Assembly (NCBI RefSeq): GCF_046542825.1
Contig: NZ_JBKHAQ010000060.1
Location: 1-17,690, forward strand
Reading direction: 5' to 3'
DNA length: 17,690 bases
Origin: Rhodosalinus sp046542825
Lineage (GTDB): Bacteria > Pseudomonadota > Alphaproteobacteria > Rhodobacterales > Rhodobacteraceae
A program made the position numbers and the translations under genes. Position 1 is the first letter of the stretch. Each line of letters opens with the position of its first letter. Below are positions 1-7,020 of this stretch, piece after piece. The notes beneath the pieces were generated by a model, which ran no database searches, was not told the origin of the DNA, and was given only the letters and a program-made list of their open reading frames with translations.

Positions 1-1
1 G

Positions 2-1075
2 ATCTTCACCGAGTTCGGCATGACCAAGGGCCGGATGCCGCCCGAGAAGAAGCGCCCCGAGGGCGCGAAGCCGCGGGTCAACATCCTCGGGCCGATGTAT
101 GGCGTGTTCAACATGCCCTCGGACCTGGCCGAGATCCGGCGGCTGATCGAGGGCATCGGCGCCGAGGTCAACATGGTGATGCCGCTGGGCAGCCACCTGG
201 CCGAGATGCGCGACCTGGTGAACGCCGACGTCAACGTGGTGATGTACCGCGAGTTCGGCCGCGGCCTCGCGGAGGTGCTGGGCAAGCCGTATCTGCAGGC
301 GCCCATCGGGGTCGAGAGCACGACGAAATTCCTGCGCAAGCTGGGCGAGCTTACGGGCCTCGATCCCGAGCCCTTCATCGAGAAGGAAAAGCACTCGACC
401 ATCAAGCCGGTCTGGGATCTCTGGCGCTCGGTCACGCAGGATTTCTTCGCTACGGCCAGTTTCGCGGTCGTGGCGAACGAGACCTACGCCCGCGGCATCC
501 GCCAGTACCTTGAAAGCGACCTTGGCCTGCCCTGTGCCTTCGCCGTGGCGCGCATCGCGGGGCGCAAGACCAACAACGAGGAAGTGCGTGCGCTGATGGG
601 GCGCGAGCGGCCGCTGATCGTGCTGGGCTCGATCAACGAGAAGATGTATCTCGCCGAGCTCAAGGCAGGGCACGGCCCGCAGCCGGCCTTCATCCCGGCG
701 AGCTTTCCGGGCGCCGCGATCCGTCGCGCGACCGGCACGCCGATGATGGGTTACGCCGGCGCCACCTACCTGCTGCAGGAGGTCTGCAACGGCCTCTTCG
801 ATGCGCTTTTCCACATCCTGCCGCTGGGCACCGAGATGGACGCGGCCGACGCCACGCCCACCCGGCTGCGGCGCGACTTCCCCTGGGACGAGGACGCCCA
901 GGCGGAACTCGACCGGATCGTGGCCACGCATCCGATCCTCACCCGCATCTCCGCCGCCAAGACGCTGCGCGACGCCGCCGAGCGCGCCGCGCTCGAGGCG
1001 GGCGCGGAGCGCGTGGTGCTGGAAACCGTGAAGGCCTTGTCGCCGGCCTCGACAGGCGACGCAAAGGAGGGCTGA
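2..1075 (+). CDS. bchZ: Chlorophyllide a reductase subunit Z, C-terminal part (5' end outside window)
   Basis: BchZ is one of the two catalytic-component subunits (with BchY) of chlorophyllide a reductase. This nitrogenase-like complex reduces ring B on the way to bacteriochlorophyllide a, using electrons from the iron protein BchX. The reading frame is open to the left edge, so the gene is cut; about 357 residues remain of a protein normally near 490. The visible part carries BchZ-like stretches such as NILGPMYGVFNMPSDLAE near its start and a conserved FPGAAIRRATGTPMMGYAGA segment. The TGA is followed four bases later by the pufQ ATG, and an AAAGGAGGG ribosome site lies in the last codons of bchZ, so the two genes are probably co-transcribed. 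In relatives the pufQ promoter lies inside bchZ; I could not pick out that promoter here. The first in-frame ATG at 20 is internal and is not the true start. Confidence 0.95.
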   Translation: MFTEFGMTKGRMPPEKKRPEGAKPRVNILGPMYGVFNMPSDLAEIRRLIEGIGAEVNMVMPLGSHLAEMRDLVNADVNVVMYREFGRGLAEVLGKPYLQAPIGVESTTKFLRKLGELTGLDPEPFIEKEKHSTIKPVWDLWRSVTQDFFATASFAVVANETYARGIRQYLESDLGLPCAFAVARIAGRKTNNEEVRALMGRERPLIVLGSINEKMYLAELKAGHGPQPAFIPASFPGAAIRRATGTPMMGYAGATYLLQEVCNGLFDALFHILPLGTEMDAADATPTRLRRDFPWDEDAQAELDRIVATHPILTRISAAKTLRDAAERAALEAGAERVVLETVKALSPASTGDAKEG

Positions 1076-1079
1076 CCTT

Positions 1080-1304
1080 ATGGCAGACATCACGTCCAAC
1101 CCGCCCCCCCGGGTGCGCTCGGGCCGCCGCCGCGGCGCCGAGTTCCATGTCTATTTCGCGCTGATCTTCATCGTGGCGATCCCGTTCACGACAGTGCGCT
1201 GGACGCGCGACGTGATCCGCAACCGTTCGCTCAACATGCACGGGCCGCTCGCCCGCGCCTGGGCCGAGGCGGACCGGATCACGCCCCTGATCTTCTCGGC
1301 CTGA
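1080..1304 (+). CDS. pufQ: PufQ, bacteriochlorophyll-linked factor of the puf operon
   Basis: This is a 74-residue protein with the PufQ layout. It has a basic N-terminus (RVRSGRRRG, about residues 12-20), one membrane segment (about 23-40, FHVYFALIFIVAIPFTTV), then a basic turn with WTRDVIRNRSL and a short C-terminal tail. In Rhodobacter PufQ is needed for normal bacteriochlorophyll levels and has been proposed to carry or deliver the pigment; its exact role is unsettled. The start is supported by AAAGGAGGG upstream inside bchZ and by the four-base gap to the bchZ stop. It is the first gene of pufQBALMC. The length matches the family (about 70-77 residues). Confidence 0.93.
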   Translation: MADITSNPPPRVRSGRRRGAEFHVYFALIFIVAIPFTTVRWTRDVIRNRSLNMHGPLARAWAEADRITPLIFSA

Positions 1305-1331
1305 GCGACCGCTCTGACCGAGGCAAGCCCT

Positions 1332-1408
1332 GTCCCTTCGCGCAGGCGTGGGGCAGCCCGGAGGGACCGTTCCTGGCCCCGAAGGAACCCGGCCGCGGGG
1401 ATCGCGGC
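1332..1408 (+). promoter_or_regulatory. Three adjacent stem-loops in the pufQ-pufB leader
   Basis: The 132-base gap between pufQ and pufB holds three neighbouring inverted repeats. The first pairs GTCCCTTCG (1332-1340) with CGGAGGGAC (1359-1367), nine pairs with one G-U. The second pairs GTTCCT (1369-1374) with AGGAAC (1383-1388) around eight bases. The third pairs GCCGCG (1392-1397) with CGCGGC (1403-1408) around five bases. The pufB ribosome site CGGAGGAAAG lies just downstream. In Rhodobacter the puf transcript is processed by RNase E in the pufQ-pufB region, and 5' stem-loops protect the pufBA message. The same use here is an inference from position and structure. Confidence 0.6.
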
Positions 1409-1436
1409 GTCAGCATAACGTTCCGGAGGAAAGTTC

Positions 1437-1586
1437 ATGGCTGATAAGAACGACCTGTCCTTCACAGGTCTCACAGACGAGCAGGCCCAGGAGCTGCACT
1501 CGGTCTACATGAGCGGCCTTTGGCTGTTCACGGCCGTTGCGGTGGTCGCGCACATCGCGACCTTCATCTGGTTCCCCTGGTTCTGA
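1437..1586 (+). CDS. pufB: Light-harvesting 1 beta peptide
   Basis: This encodes the 49-residue beta apoprotein of the LH1 core antenna, which forms a ring of alpha-beta pairs binding bacteriochlorophyll around the reaction centre. It has the family start MADKNDLSFTGLTDEQAQEL, then one membrane helix (about residues 26-44). H39 in VAVVAHIATF is the expected Mg ligand of bacteriochlorophyll, and H21 is the second conserved histidine. The C-terminus reads WFPWF, whereas R. sphaeroides as I recall it has WRPWF, so the usual basic residue after the first Trp is replaced by Phe. The start has a good ribosome site (CGGAGGAAAG). pufA follows after 15 bases. Confidence 0.97.
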   Translation: MADKNDLSFTGLTDEQAQELHSVYMSGLWLFTAVAVVAHIATFIWFPWF

Positions 1587-1601
1587 TCGGAGGACGACGA
1601 G

Positions 1602-1769
1602 ATGGCAAAGTTCTACAAGATCTGGCTGATCTTCGACCCCCGCCGCGTGTTCGTGGCGCAGGGCGTCTTCCTGTTCCTGCTCGCGGTGATGATCCATCTC
1701 GTGCTGCTCAGCACGGATGGCTTCAACTGGTTCGAGATCGCCGCGGCCAAGTACGACCGCGGCGACTGA
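1602..1769 (+). CDS. pufA: Light-harvesting 1 alpha peptide
   Basis: This encodes the 55-residue alpha apoprotein of the LH1 antenna, partner of PufB. The N-terminal cytoplasmic part MAKFYKIWLIFDPRRVF is the classic LH1 alpha signature. It is followed by a membrane helix (about residues 16-37), with H32 in AVMIHLVLL as bacteriochlorophyll ligand and the conserved FNWFE after the helix. The C-terminal tail (AAAKYDRGD) is a little shorter than in R. sphaeroides. The ribosome site is CGGAGGACGACG. A strong hairpin lies between this gene and pufL. Confidence 0.97.
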   Translation: MAKFYKIWLIFDPRRVFVAQGVFLFLLAVMIHLVLLSTDGFNWFEIAAAKYDRGD

Positions 1770-1790
1770 GAGCCCATCGCACTGCCATTG

Positions 1791-1817
1791 GCCGCGGGCG
1801 GTGCGTCCGCCCGCGGC
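1791..1817 (+). promoter_or_regulatory. Intercistronic hairpin between pufA and pufL
   Basis: A perfect 11-bp inverted repeat (GCCGCGGGCGG, loop TGCGT, CCGCCCGCGGC) begins 21 bases after the pufA stop. It is not followed by a run of T. In Rhodobacter capsulatus and R. sphaeroides a hairpin at this place blocks 3' exonucleases and makes the pufBA message far more stable than pufLM, which sets the excess of LH1 over reaction centre. The same role is very likely here from position and stem strength. Confidence 0.85.
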
Positions 1818-1884
1818 GATCCGACGACACAACACTGACGGCTGAGGGTCGCAACCGGAAGGCCGCCAAACGCGGAGTAAGAGA

Positions 1885-2724
1885 ATGGCTTTGCTCAGTT
1901 TTGAGAGAAAGTACCGCGTCCGCGGAGGGACGCTGATCGGCGGCGATCTGTTCGATTTCTGGGTCGGCCCGTTCTATGTGGGTTTTTTCGGCGTCACGAC
2001 GATCTTTTTCGCCGTGCTCGGAACGATCCTGATCTTCTGGGGCGCCGCCAACCAGGGGACCTGGAACCCCTGGCTCATCAATATCGCGCCGCCTGACCTG
2101 AGTTACGGTCTGGGCATGGCGCCGCTCATGGAAGGGGGGCTGTGGCAGATCATCACGATCTGCGCGATCGGCGCCTTCGTGTCATGGGCCCTGCGCGAGG
2201 TCGAGATCTGCCGCAAGCTCGGCATGGGCTATCACGTGCCCTTCGCCTTCGGCGTCGCGATCTTCGCCTATGTCACGCTGGTCGTGTTCCGGCCGGTCCT
2301 GATGGGCGCCTGGGGGCACGGGTTTCCCTACGGCATCTTCAGCCACCTCGACTGGGTGTCGAACGTCGGCTACGCCTACCTGCACTTCCACTACAACCCG
2401 GCGCACATGCTGGCGGTGACCTTCTTCTTCACCACCACGCTGGCACTGGCGCTGCACGGTGGCCTGATCCTGTCGGCGGCCAATCCCGAGAAGGGCGAGG
2501 AAGCGAAGACACCGGACCACGAGGACACCTTCTTTCGGGATTTCATCGGCTATTCGGTGGGCACGCTGGGCATCCACCGGCTGGGCCTGCTGCTGGCGCT
2601 GAACGCGGGCTTCTGGTCGGCGGTCTGCATCATCATCTCGGGGCCCGTCTGGACCAAGGGCTGGCCCGAATGGTGGAACTGGTGGCTCGAACTGCCGATC
2701 TGGCCGTCTCAGGTGGGGATGTGA
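1885..2724 (+). CDS. pufL: Photosynthetic reaction centre L subunit
   Basis: PufL is one of the two membrane core subunits of the type II reaction centre. With PufM it binds the special pair, accessory bacteriochlorophylls, bacteriopheophytins, quinones and the iron. At 279 residues it has five membrane helices. Counting without the initiator Met, the ligand histidines fall at the standard positions: H153 (accessory pigment), H168 (special-pair hydrogen bond), H173 (special-pair Mg), H190 and H230 (iron). Y162, next to the special pair, is also kept. The start follows GCGGAGTAAGAGA and gives the expected ALLSFERKYRVRGG N-terminus. The TGA is three bases before the pufM ATG. Confidence 0.98.
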   Translation: MALLSFERKYRVRGGTLIGGDLFDFWVGPFYVGFFGVTTIFFAVLGTILIFWGAANQGTWNPWLINIAPPDLSYGLGMAPLMEGGLWQIITICAIGAFVSWALREVEICRKLGMGYHVPFAFGVAIFAYVTLVVFRPVLMGAWGHGFPYGIFSHLDWVSNVGYAYLHFHYNPAHMLAVTFFFTTTLALALHGGLILSAANPEKGEEAKTPDHEDTFFRDFIGYSVGTLGIHRLGLLLALNAGFWSAVCIIISGPVWTKGWPEWWNWWLELPIWPSQVGM

Positions 2725-2727
2725 CTC

Positions 2728-3714
2728 ATGGCTGAATATCAGAACATTTTCACCCAGGTTCAGGTCCGCGGCCTGCCGGAGATGGGGATGGACGACTCGG
2801 GCGAGATGGCGGCCGAGCGCACGGGGCCCGGGGGCTTTTCCAACCTCCTGGGTTGGCTCGGGAACGCGCAGCTCGGACCCATCTACCTGGGCTACGCGGG
2901 CGTCATCTCGATCGTGACGGGCACCCTGTGGCTCAACATCATCGGGTTCAACATGCTGGCGCAGGTCGGCTGGTCGATCCCCGAGTTCCTGCGCCAGCTC
3001 TTCTGGCTGGCGCTCGAGCCGCCGAGCCCCGAATACGGGCTCTCGTTCCCGCCGCTGAACGAGGGCGGCTGGTACCTGATCTCGTCGTTCTTCCTGCTGG
3101 TCTCGGTGCTGGCCTGGTGGCTTCGGTCCTGGCAACTGGCGGCCGAACACAAGATGGGCAAGCACATCTTCTGGGCCTTCGGCTCGGCCATCTGGCTCTT
3201 CCTCGTGCTTGGCCTTTTCCGGCCGGTCCTGATGGGATCGTGGTCCGAGGCGGTGCCCTACGGCATCTTCCCGCACCTCGACTGGACCACCGCCTTCTCG
3301 ATCCGCTACGGCAACCTCTACTACAACCCGTTCCACGCGCTTTCGATCGTGTTCCTCTACGGCTCCGTGCTGCTCTTCGCGATGCACGGCGGCACGATCC
3401 TGGCCGTCAGCCGCTTCGGCGGGGACCGGGAGCTGGAGCAGATCTACGACCGCGGCACGGCCTCCGAACGGGCGGCGCTGTTCTGGCGCTGGACGATGGG
3501 CTTCAACGCCACGATGGAGGGGATTCACCGCTGGGCCTGGTGGTTCGCCGTGCTGACGCCGATCACCGGCGGCATCGGGATCCTTCTGACCGGCACCGTC
3601 GTGGACAACTGGTTCATCTGGGCGCAGGAGCACAACTTCGCTCCGCTCTACGACGGCTCCTACGGCTACGAGGCCTACGGCTCGTACGAGGCCTTCATCG
3701 GACAGGAGAACTGA
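2728..3714 (+). CDS. pufM: Photosynthetic reaction centre M subunit
   Basis: PufM is the second membrane core subunit of the reaction centre. Numbered without the initiator Met, the ligands H182, H202, H219, E234 and H266 and the functional Y210 and W252 sit at the R. sphaeroides positions, so the core has no insertions or deletions up to the iron site. The protein is 328 residues, about 20 longer than in pufX-type species. The extra part is a Tyr-rich periplasmic tail (about residues 309-328, with YGYEA and YGSYEAF repeats). A longer M tail is usual where a cytochrome subunit is bound. The start lies three bases after pufL, and the pufC start is one base after the stop, so translation is coupled. 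Confidence 0.98.
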   Translation: MAEYQNIFTQVQVRGLPEMGMDDSGEMAAERTGPGGFSNLLGWLGNAQLGPIYLGYAGVISIVTGTLWLNIIGFNMLAQVGWSIPEFLRQLFWLALEPPSPEYGLSFPPLNEGGWYLISSFFLLVSVLAWWLRSWQLAAEHKMGKHIFWAFGSAIWLFLVLGLFRPVLMGSWSEAVPYGIFPHLDWTTAFSIRYGNLYYNPFHALSIVFLYGSVLLFAMHGGTILAVSRFGGDRELEQIYDRGTASERAALFWRWTMGFNATMEGIHRWAWWFAVLTPITGGIGILLTGTVVDNWFIWAQEHNFAPLYDGSYGYEAYGSYEAFIGQEN

Positions 3715-3715
3715 C

Positions 3716-4831
3716 ATGCTGCCGCAATGGTTCAACAAGTGGAACGCCGAGAACCCGACCAACATCTTCGGTCCGGCGTTCCTGCTGGGTGGGATCGGCG
3801 GGGCGGTCGTGGTCGCGGCGCTGCTGGTGACATGGGGACAGCCCTATGCCACCGACAGCATGCAGACCGGCCCGCGGGGCACCGGCATGTCGGTTCCCGA
3901 ATTCGAGTTCGACCTCGCCGAAGGCGATCCGGCGATCGCCGGATTTCTGGAGACGACCTCGGACCCGATCCCGCCGCAGGGCGGGGAAGAGACCGCAGGG
4001 GAGGCGCGTGAGAACGTGCCTCCCGGGCTGGAGGATCTGACGGTCGAGAACTACGACCGCCTGCTGACGGCGATGCGGGCCTGGACCGGGATCCCGGACC
4101 TGTTCGACGACCCGGACAACTATCAGACGGCCGTCGGGCACACGATGGTCAGCATGACGCAGAGCATCAACGAAGACTGGGATGCCCATGTCAACGCCAA
4201 CAAGGAAGTGGGCGTGACCTGCTACACCTGCCATCGCGGGCAGCCGGTGCCGGACAACATCTGGTTCCGCGCGACGCCCACGGTGGAGACGATGGAGGGC
4301 TGGTCGGCCAACCAGAACCGGGTGACGCCGGTAAGCCAGTTCACCTCGCTGCCGTCCGACGCGCTCGAGGAGTATCTGGTCAACTACGGCGTCATTGCGG
4401 TGCACGATCTGGAAAGCCGCGTGGACAACGAAATCCCCGGCGATCCGCTGATCCAGCACACCGAGCGGACCTATTCGCTGATGAACTACATCAGCAACGC
4501 GCTCGGGGCCAACTGCCTGCTGTGCCACAACAGCCGCGCCTTCTATTCCGCGGCGGGCGAGGTGACGCCGCAGTGGAGCACCGCGAACCTGGGTATCCAG
4601 ATGGTTCTGGAGCTCAACAACGACTGGCTCATCCCGCTCGAGGGTCTCTATCCCGCCGAACGCCTGGGTCCGGTCCATGCCGATGCGCCCAAGGTGGCCT
4701 GCAAGACCTGCCACCAGGGCTATCAGCAGCCGCTGCAGGGCACCAACGCGATCGGTGACTGGCCCGAACTCGCCACCACGGGCGAGCCTGTCTACAGCGA
4801 CGCCGCCGACCAGGCCTCGCTTTCCGAATAG
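3716..4831 (+). CDS. pufC: Reaction-centre-bound multihaem cytochrome c subunit with three haem motifs
   Basis: PufC sits on the periplasmic face of the reaction centre and re-reduces the photo-oxidised special pair. The 371-residue protein has an N-terminal membrane segment (about residues 18-40) and no lipobox Cys, so it is probably held by an uncleaved anchor. Only three CXXCH motifs are present: CYTCH (169-173), CLLCH (267-271) and CKTCH (329-333). They match haems 2, 3 and 4 of the tetrahaem family. Where the first motif should be (around residues 121-130) the sequence reads RAWTGIPDLF with no Cys. There are no other cysteines. M144 and H158 match the family ligands of haems 2 and 4, and M256 lies where the haem 3 ligand is expected. 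Three-haem PufC is known from Rhodovulum sulfidophilum. The ribosome site (ACAGGAGAA) lies in the end of pufM. Confidence 0.95.
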   Translation: MLPQWFNKWNAENPTNIFGPAFLLGGIGGAVVVAALLVTWGQPYATDSMQTGPRGTGMSVPEFEFDLAEGDPAIAGFLETTSDPIPPQGGEETAGEARENVPPGLEDLTVENYDRLLTAMRAWTGIPDLFDDPDNYQTAVGHTMVSMTQSINEDWDAHVNANKEVGVTCYTCHRGQPVPDNIWFRATPTVETMEGWSANQNRVTPVSQFTSLPSDALEEYLVNYGVIAVHDLESRVDNEIPGDPLIQHTERTYSLMNYISNALGANCLLCHNSRAFYSAAGEVTPQWSTANLGIQMVLELNNDWLIPLEGLYPAERLGPVHADAPKVACKTCHQGYQQPLQGTNAIGDWPELATTGEPVYSDAADQASLSE

Positions 4832-4836
4832 GGGTT

Positions 4837-4984
4837 GGGCGGCCCGGCGCCGCCCGCCTCTCGCCCCGTTCGGGCCGGCATTTCCCGCCGGTCCGGGCGT
4901 CGGGGTCCCAGACCCCGGTTCCCTTCCTGTTGGCGACAGGAGCCGGCGCCGCGCCCGTTGCTTGCATCACCAGGGCGCGGCGCC
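4837..4984 (+). promoter_or_regulatory. Row of five stem-loops between pufC and dxs
   Basis: The 205-base gap after pufC contains five non-overlapping inverted repeats in a row. They are GGGCGGC/GCCGCCC (4837-4855), a nine-pair stem with one G-U (4871-4879 with 4887-4895), CGGGGTC/GACCCCG (4901-4917), CCTGT/ACAGG (4926-4940), and a perfect 12-pair stem GGCGCCGCGCCC/GGGCGCGGCGCC (4945-4956 with 4973-4984). The last 50 bases before dxs hold its ribosome site and no other clear signal. Such an array fits 3' end formation and protection of the puf message, perhaps with some read-through into dxs. High GC makes chance stems common, but the 12-bp one is unlikely to be chance. Confidence 0.6.
4901..4930 (+). 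terminator. Possible factor-independent terminator after pufC
   Basis: A seven-pair stem CGGGGTC-CCA-GACCCCG (4901-4917), with two further wobble pairs possible, is followed by GTTCCCTTCCTGT, a pyrimidine-rich stretch with scattered T. It is the most terminator-like of the five hairpins after pufC. The T tract is weak, so it may be a leaky terminator or only an mRNA 3' stabiliser. Confidence 0.45.
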
Positions 4985-5036
4985 AACCCCACTCCGGTGA
5001 GCAGAGGCCCCGGAGACCACGAGGGAGGAGACAGCC

Positions 5037-6962
5037 ATGACCCAGCCCGATACACCGCTACTGGACCGCGTCGCCGGCCCCGCCGACCTGCGCGGGATGA
5101 GCGACCGGGAGCTTGCGCAGCTTGCGGACGAATTGCGCGCCGAGGTGATCTCGGCGGTCTCCCAGACCGGCGGGCACCTGGGGTCGTCCCTCGGTGTCGT
5201 CGAACTGACCGTCGCGCTGCACGCGGTGTTCAACACGCCCATGGACAAGCTGGTCTGGGACGTGGGCCATCAGTGCTATGGCCACAAGATCCTGACCGGC
5301 CGGCGCGCCCGCATCCGCACGCTGCGCCAGAAGGGCGGGCTTTCGGGCTTCACCAAGCGCGCGGAAAGCGATTTCGACCCCTTCGGCGCCGCCCATTCCT
5401 CGACCTCGATCTCCTCCGCCCTTGGCTTCGCCGTGGGCCGCGACATGGGCCAGCCCACGGGCGATGCCATCGCGGTCATCGGCGACGGCGCGATCAGCGC
5501 CGGCATGGCCTACGAGGCGCTGAACAACGCGGGCCACGAGGGCCGCCGCCTCTTCGTGATCCTCAACGACAACGAGATGTCGATCGCGCCCCCCGTCGGC
5601 GCCATGTCGCAATATCTGTCCCGCCTCTACGCCAACGAGCCGCTGGCGCGGATGCGCTCGCTGGCCGAGGGCTTCGAGGCCGCGCTGCCCGAGCCGATGC
5701 GCGAGGGCGCCAGGCGCGCCCGCCAGCTGGTGACCGGCGTGACAGGGCAGGGCACCCTCTTCGAGGAGCTTGGCTTCGAATACATCGGCCCCATCGACGG
5801 GCACGACATGGCCCAGCTCCTGCCGGTGCTGCGCGCCGCGCGCGCACGGGCGACGGGGCCGGTGCTGATCCATTGCTGCACGGTCAAGGGCAAGGGCTAC
5901 GCCCCCGCCGAGAACTCGGCCGACAAGTATCACGGCGTGTCGAAGTTCGACGTGGCGACCGGCACGCAGGCGAAATCGACGCCCTCGGCGCCCGCCTACA
6001 CCACCGTCTTCGGCGATGCGCTGACCGAGGCCGCGGCCCGCGACCCGCGTATCGTGGCGATCACCGCCGCCATGCCCTCGGGCACCGGGGTGGACCGCAT
6101 GGCCAAGCGCTTCCCCAACCGCGTATTCGACGTGGGCATCGCCGAGCAGCACGGGGTGACCTTCGCCGCCGGCATGGCGGCCGCGGGCCTGCGCCCCTTC
6201 TGCGCGATCTATTCGACCTTCCTGCAGCGCGGCTACGACCAGGTGGTGCACGACGTGGCGCTGCAGGGGCTGCCCGTGCGCTTCGCCATCGACCGCGCGG
6301 GGCTGGTGGGGGCGGATGGCGCGACCCACGCGGGCGCCTTCGACATCGGCTATCTGGGTGCGCTGCCGGGCATGACGCTGATGGCCGCGGCCGACGAGGC
6401 AGAGCTGGTGCACATGGTTGCCACCGCGGCGGAGTTCGACGAGGGGCCCATCGCCTTCCGCTATCCGCGCGGCAACGGCACTGGTGTCGAGGTGCCCGAG
6501 CGAGGCGAGGTGCTGGAGATCGGCAAGGGCCGGGTCGTGCGCGAAGGGACCGACCTTGCCGTGTTCTCCTATGGCGCGCATCTGGCCGAGGCGCTGGCCG
6601 CGGCCGAGGCGCTGGAGACAGAGGGTATCAGCGTCACCGTCGCCGACGCGCGCTTTGCCAAGCCGCTCGACGAGGAACTGCTGATGCAGCTCGCGCGCCA
6701 TCACCGGGGGCTCGTGACGCTGGAACAGGGCGCGATGGGCGGCTTCGGCGCCTTCGTCATGCACGCGCTCGCGCGGCTTGGCGCCTTCGACCGGGGCTTG
6801 GCCCTGCGCAACATCTGCCTGCCCGACCGCTACATCGATCAGGCGAGCCCCGCGGAGATGTATGCCGCGGCCGGGATGAGCGCGGCCGACATTGCCGCCA
6901 CCCTGCGCGAGATCGCGGGCGCGCGGGAAGGCCGGGTGCTGCCCTTCACCGCGGCGGGCTGA
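5037..6962 (+). CDS. dxs: 1-deoxy-D-xylulose-5-phosphate synthase
   Basis: Dxs is a cytoplasmic thiamine diphosphate enzyme that joins pyruvate and glyceraldehyde 3-phosphate, the first step of the MEP isoprenoid pathway. The product feeds the geranylgeranyl/phytyl tail of bacteriochlorophyll, carotenoids and quinones. The 641 residues match the family length. The thiamine-binding motif starts at GDGAIS (149-154) and ends at NN (163-164). H47 and H120 match active-site histidines, and the catalytic glutamate is E370 in GIAEQHG, the same number as in E. coli. The start follows GAGGGAGGAGACAGCC. A dxs copy next to puf is also seen in Rhodobacter. It may be a photosynthesis-linked paralogue, with a housekeeping copy elsewhere. 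Confidence 0.96.
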   Translation: MTQPDTPLLDRVAGPADLRGMSDRELAQLADELRAEVISAVSQTGGHLGSSLGVVELTVALHAVFNTPMDKLVWDVGHQCYGHKILTGRRARIRTLRQKGGLSGFTKRAESDFDPFGAAHSSTSISSALGFAVGRDMGQPTGDAIAVIGDGAISAGMAYEALNNAGHEGRRLFVILNDNEMSIAPPVGAMSQYLSRLYANEPLARMRSLAEGFEAALPEPMREGARRARQLVTGVTGQGTLFEELGFEYIGPIDGHDMAQLLPVLRAARARATGPVLIHCCTVKGKGYAPAENSADKYHGVSKFDVATGTQAKSTPSAPAYTTVFGDALTEAAARDPRIVAITAAMPSGTGVDRMAKRFPNRVFDVGIAEQHGVTFAAGMAAAGLRPFCAIYSTFLQRGYDQVVHDVALQGLPVRFAIDRAGLVGADGATHAGAFDIGYLGALPGMTLMAAADEAELVHMVATAAEFDEGPIAFRYPRGNGTGVEVPERGEVLEIGKGRVVREGTDLAVFSYGAHLAEALAAAEALETEGISVTVADARFAKPLDEELLMQLARHHRGLVTLEQGAMGGFGAFVMHALARLGAFDRGLALRNICLPDRYIDQASPAEMYAAAGMSAADIAATLREIAGAREGRVLPFTAAG

Positions 6963-6999
6963 GCCGCGCAGGAACATTGCAAGCGGTCGCGCCCGATGG

Positions 7000-7020
7000 C
7001 ACCGTGACAGGGTCACGGTG
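7000..7020. repeat. Perfect 9-bp inverted repeat upstream of the exported-protein gene
   Basis: CACCGTGAC, three bases, then GTCACGGTG form a perfect inverted repeat 16 bases before the ATG at 7036 and 37 bases after dxs. It could be a stem-loop terminator for dxs (no T run follows), an operator, or a translation-affecting hairpin. The sequence does not decide between these. Confidence 0.6.

Noticed and set aside
1305..1436. PpsR/CrtJ-type operator (TGT-N12-ACA) or FNR box in the puf leader and other gaps
   Set aside because: I looked by eye in the gaps 1305-1436, 1770-1884, 4832-5036, 7444-7542 and 16119-16269 and found no matching spaced pair; the regulated promoters probably lie inside coding regions or outside the window.
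2182..3765. A 527-codon open frame on the minus strand opposite pufL and pufM
   Set aside because: It is antisense to two certain genes, its product is rich in Arg, His, Pro and Ala with no recognisable domain, and it arises from GC-rich codon usage.
4926..4940. CCTGT-N5-ACAGG as a regulator binding site
   Set aside because: The TGT-to-ACA spacing is five bases rather than twelve and the element lies inside a hairpin array, so an RNA structure is the simpler reading.
5058..7016. A 652-codon minus-strand frame opposite dxs
   Set aside because: Antisense shadow with low-complexity His/Arg/Gly content and no ribosome site or motif.
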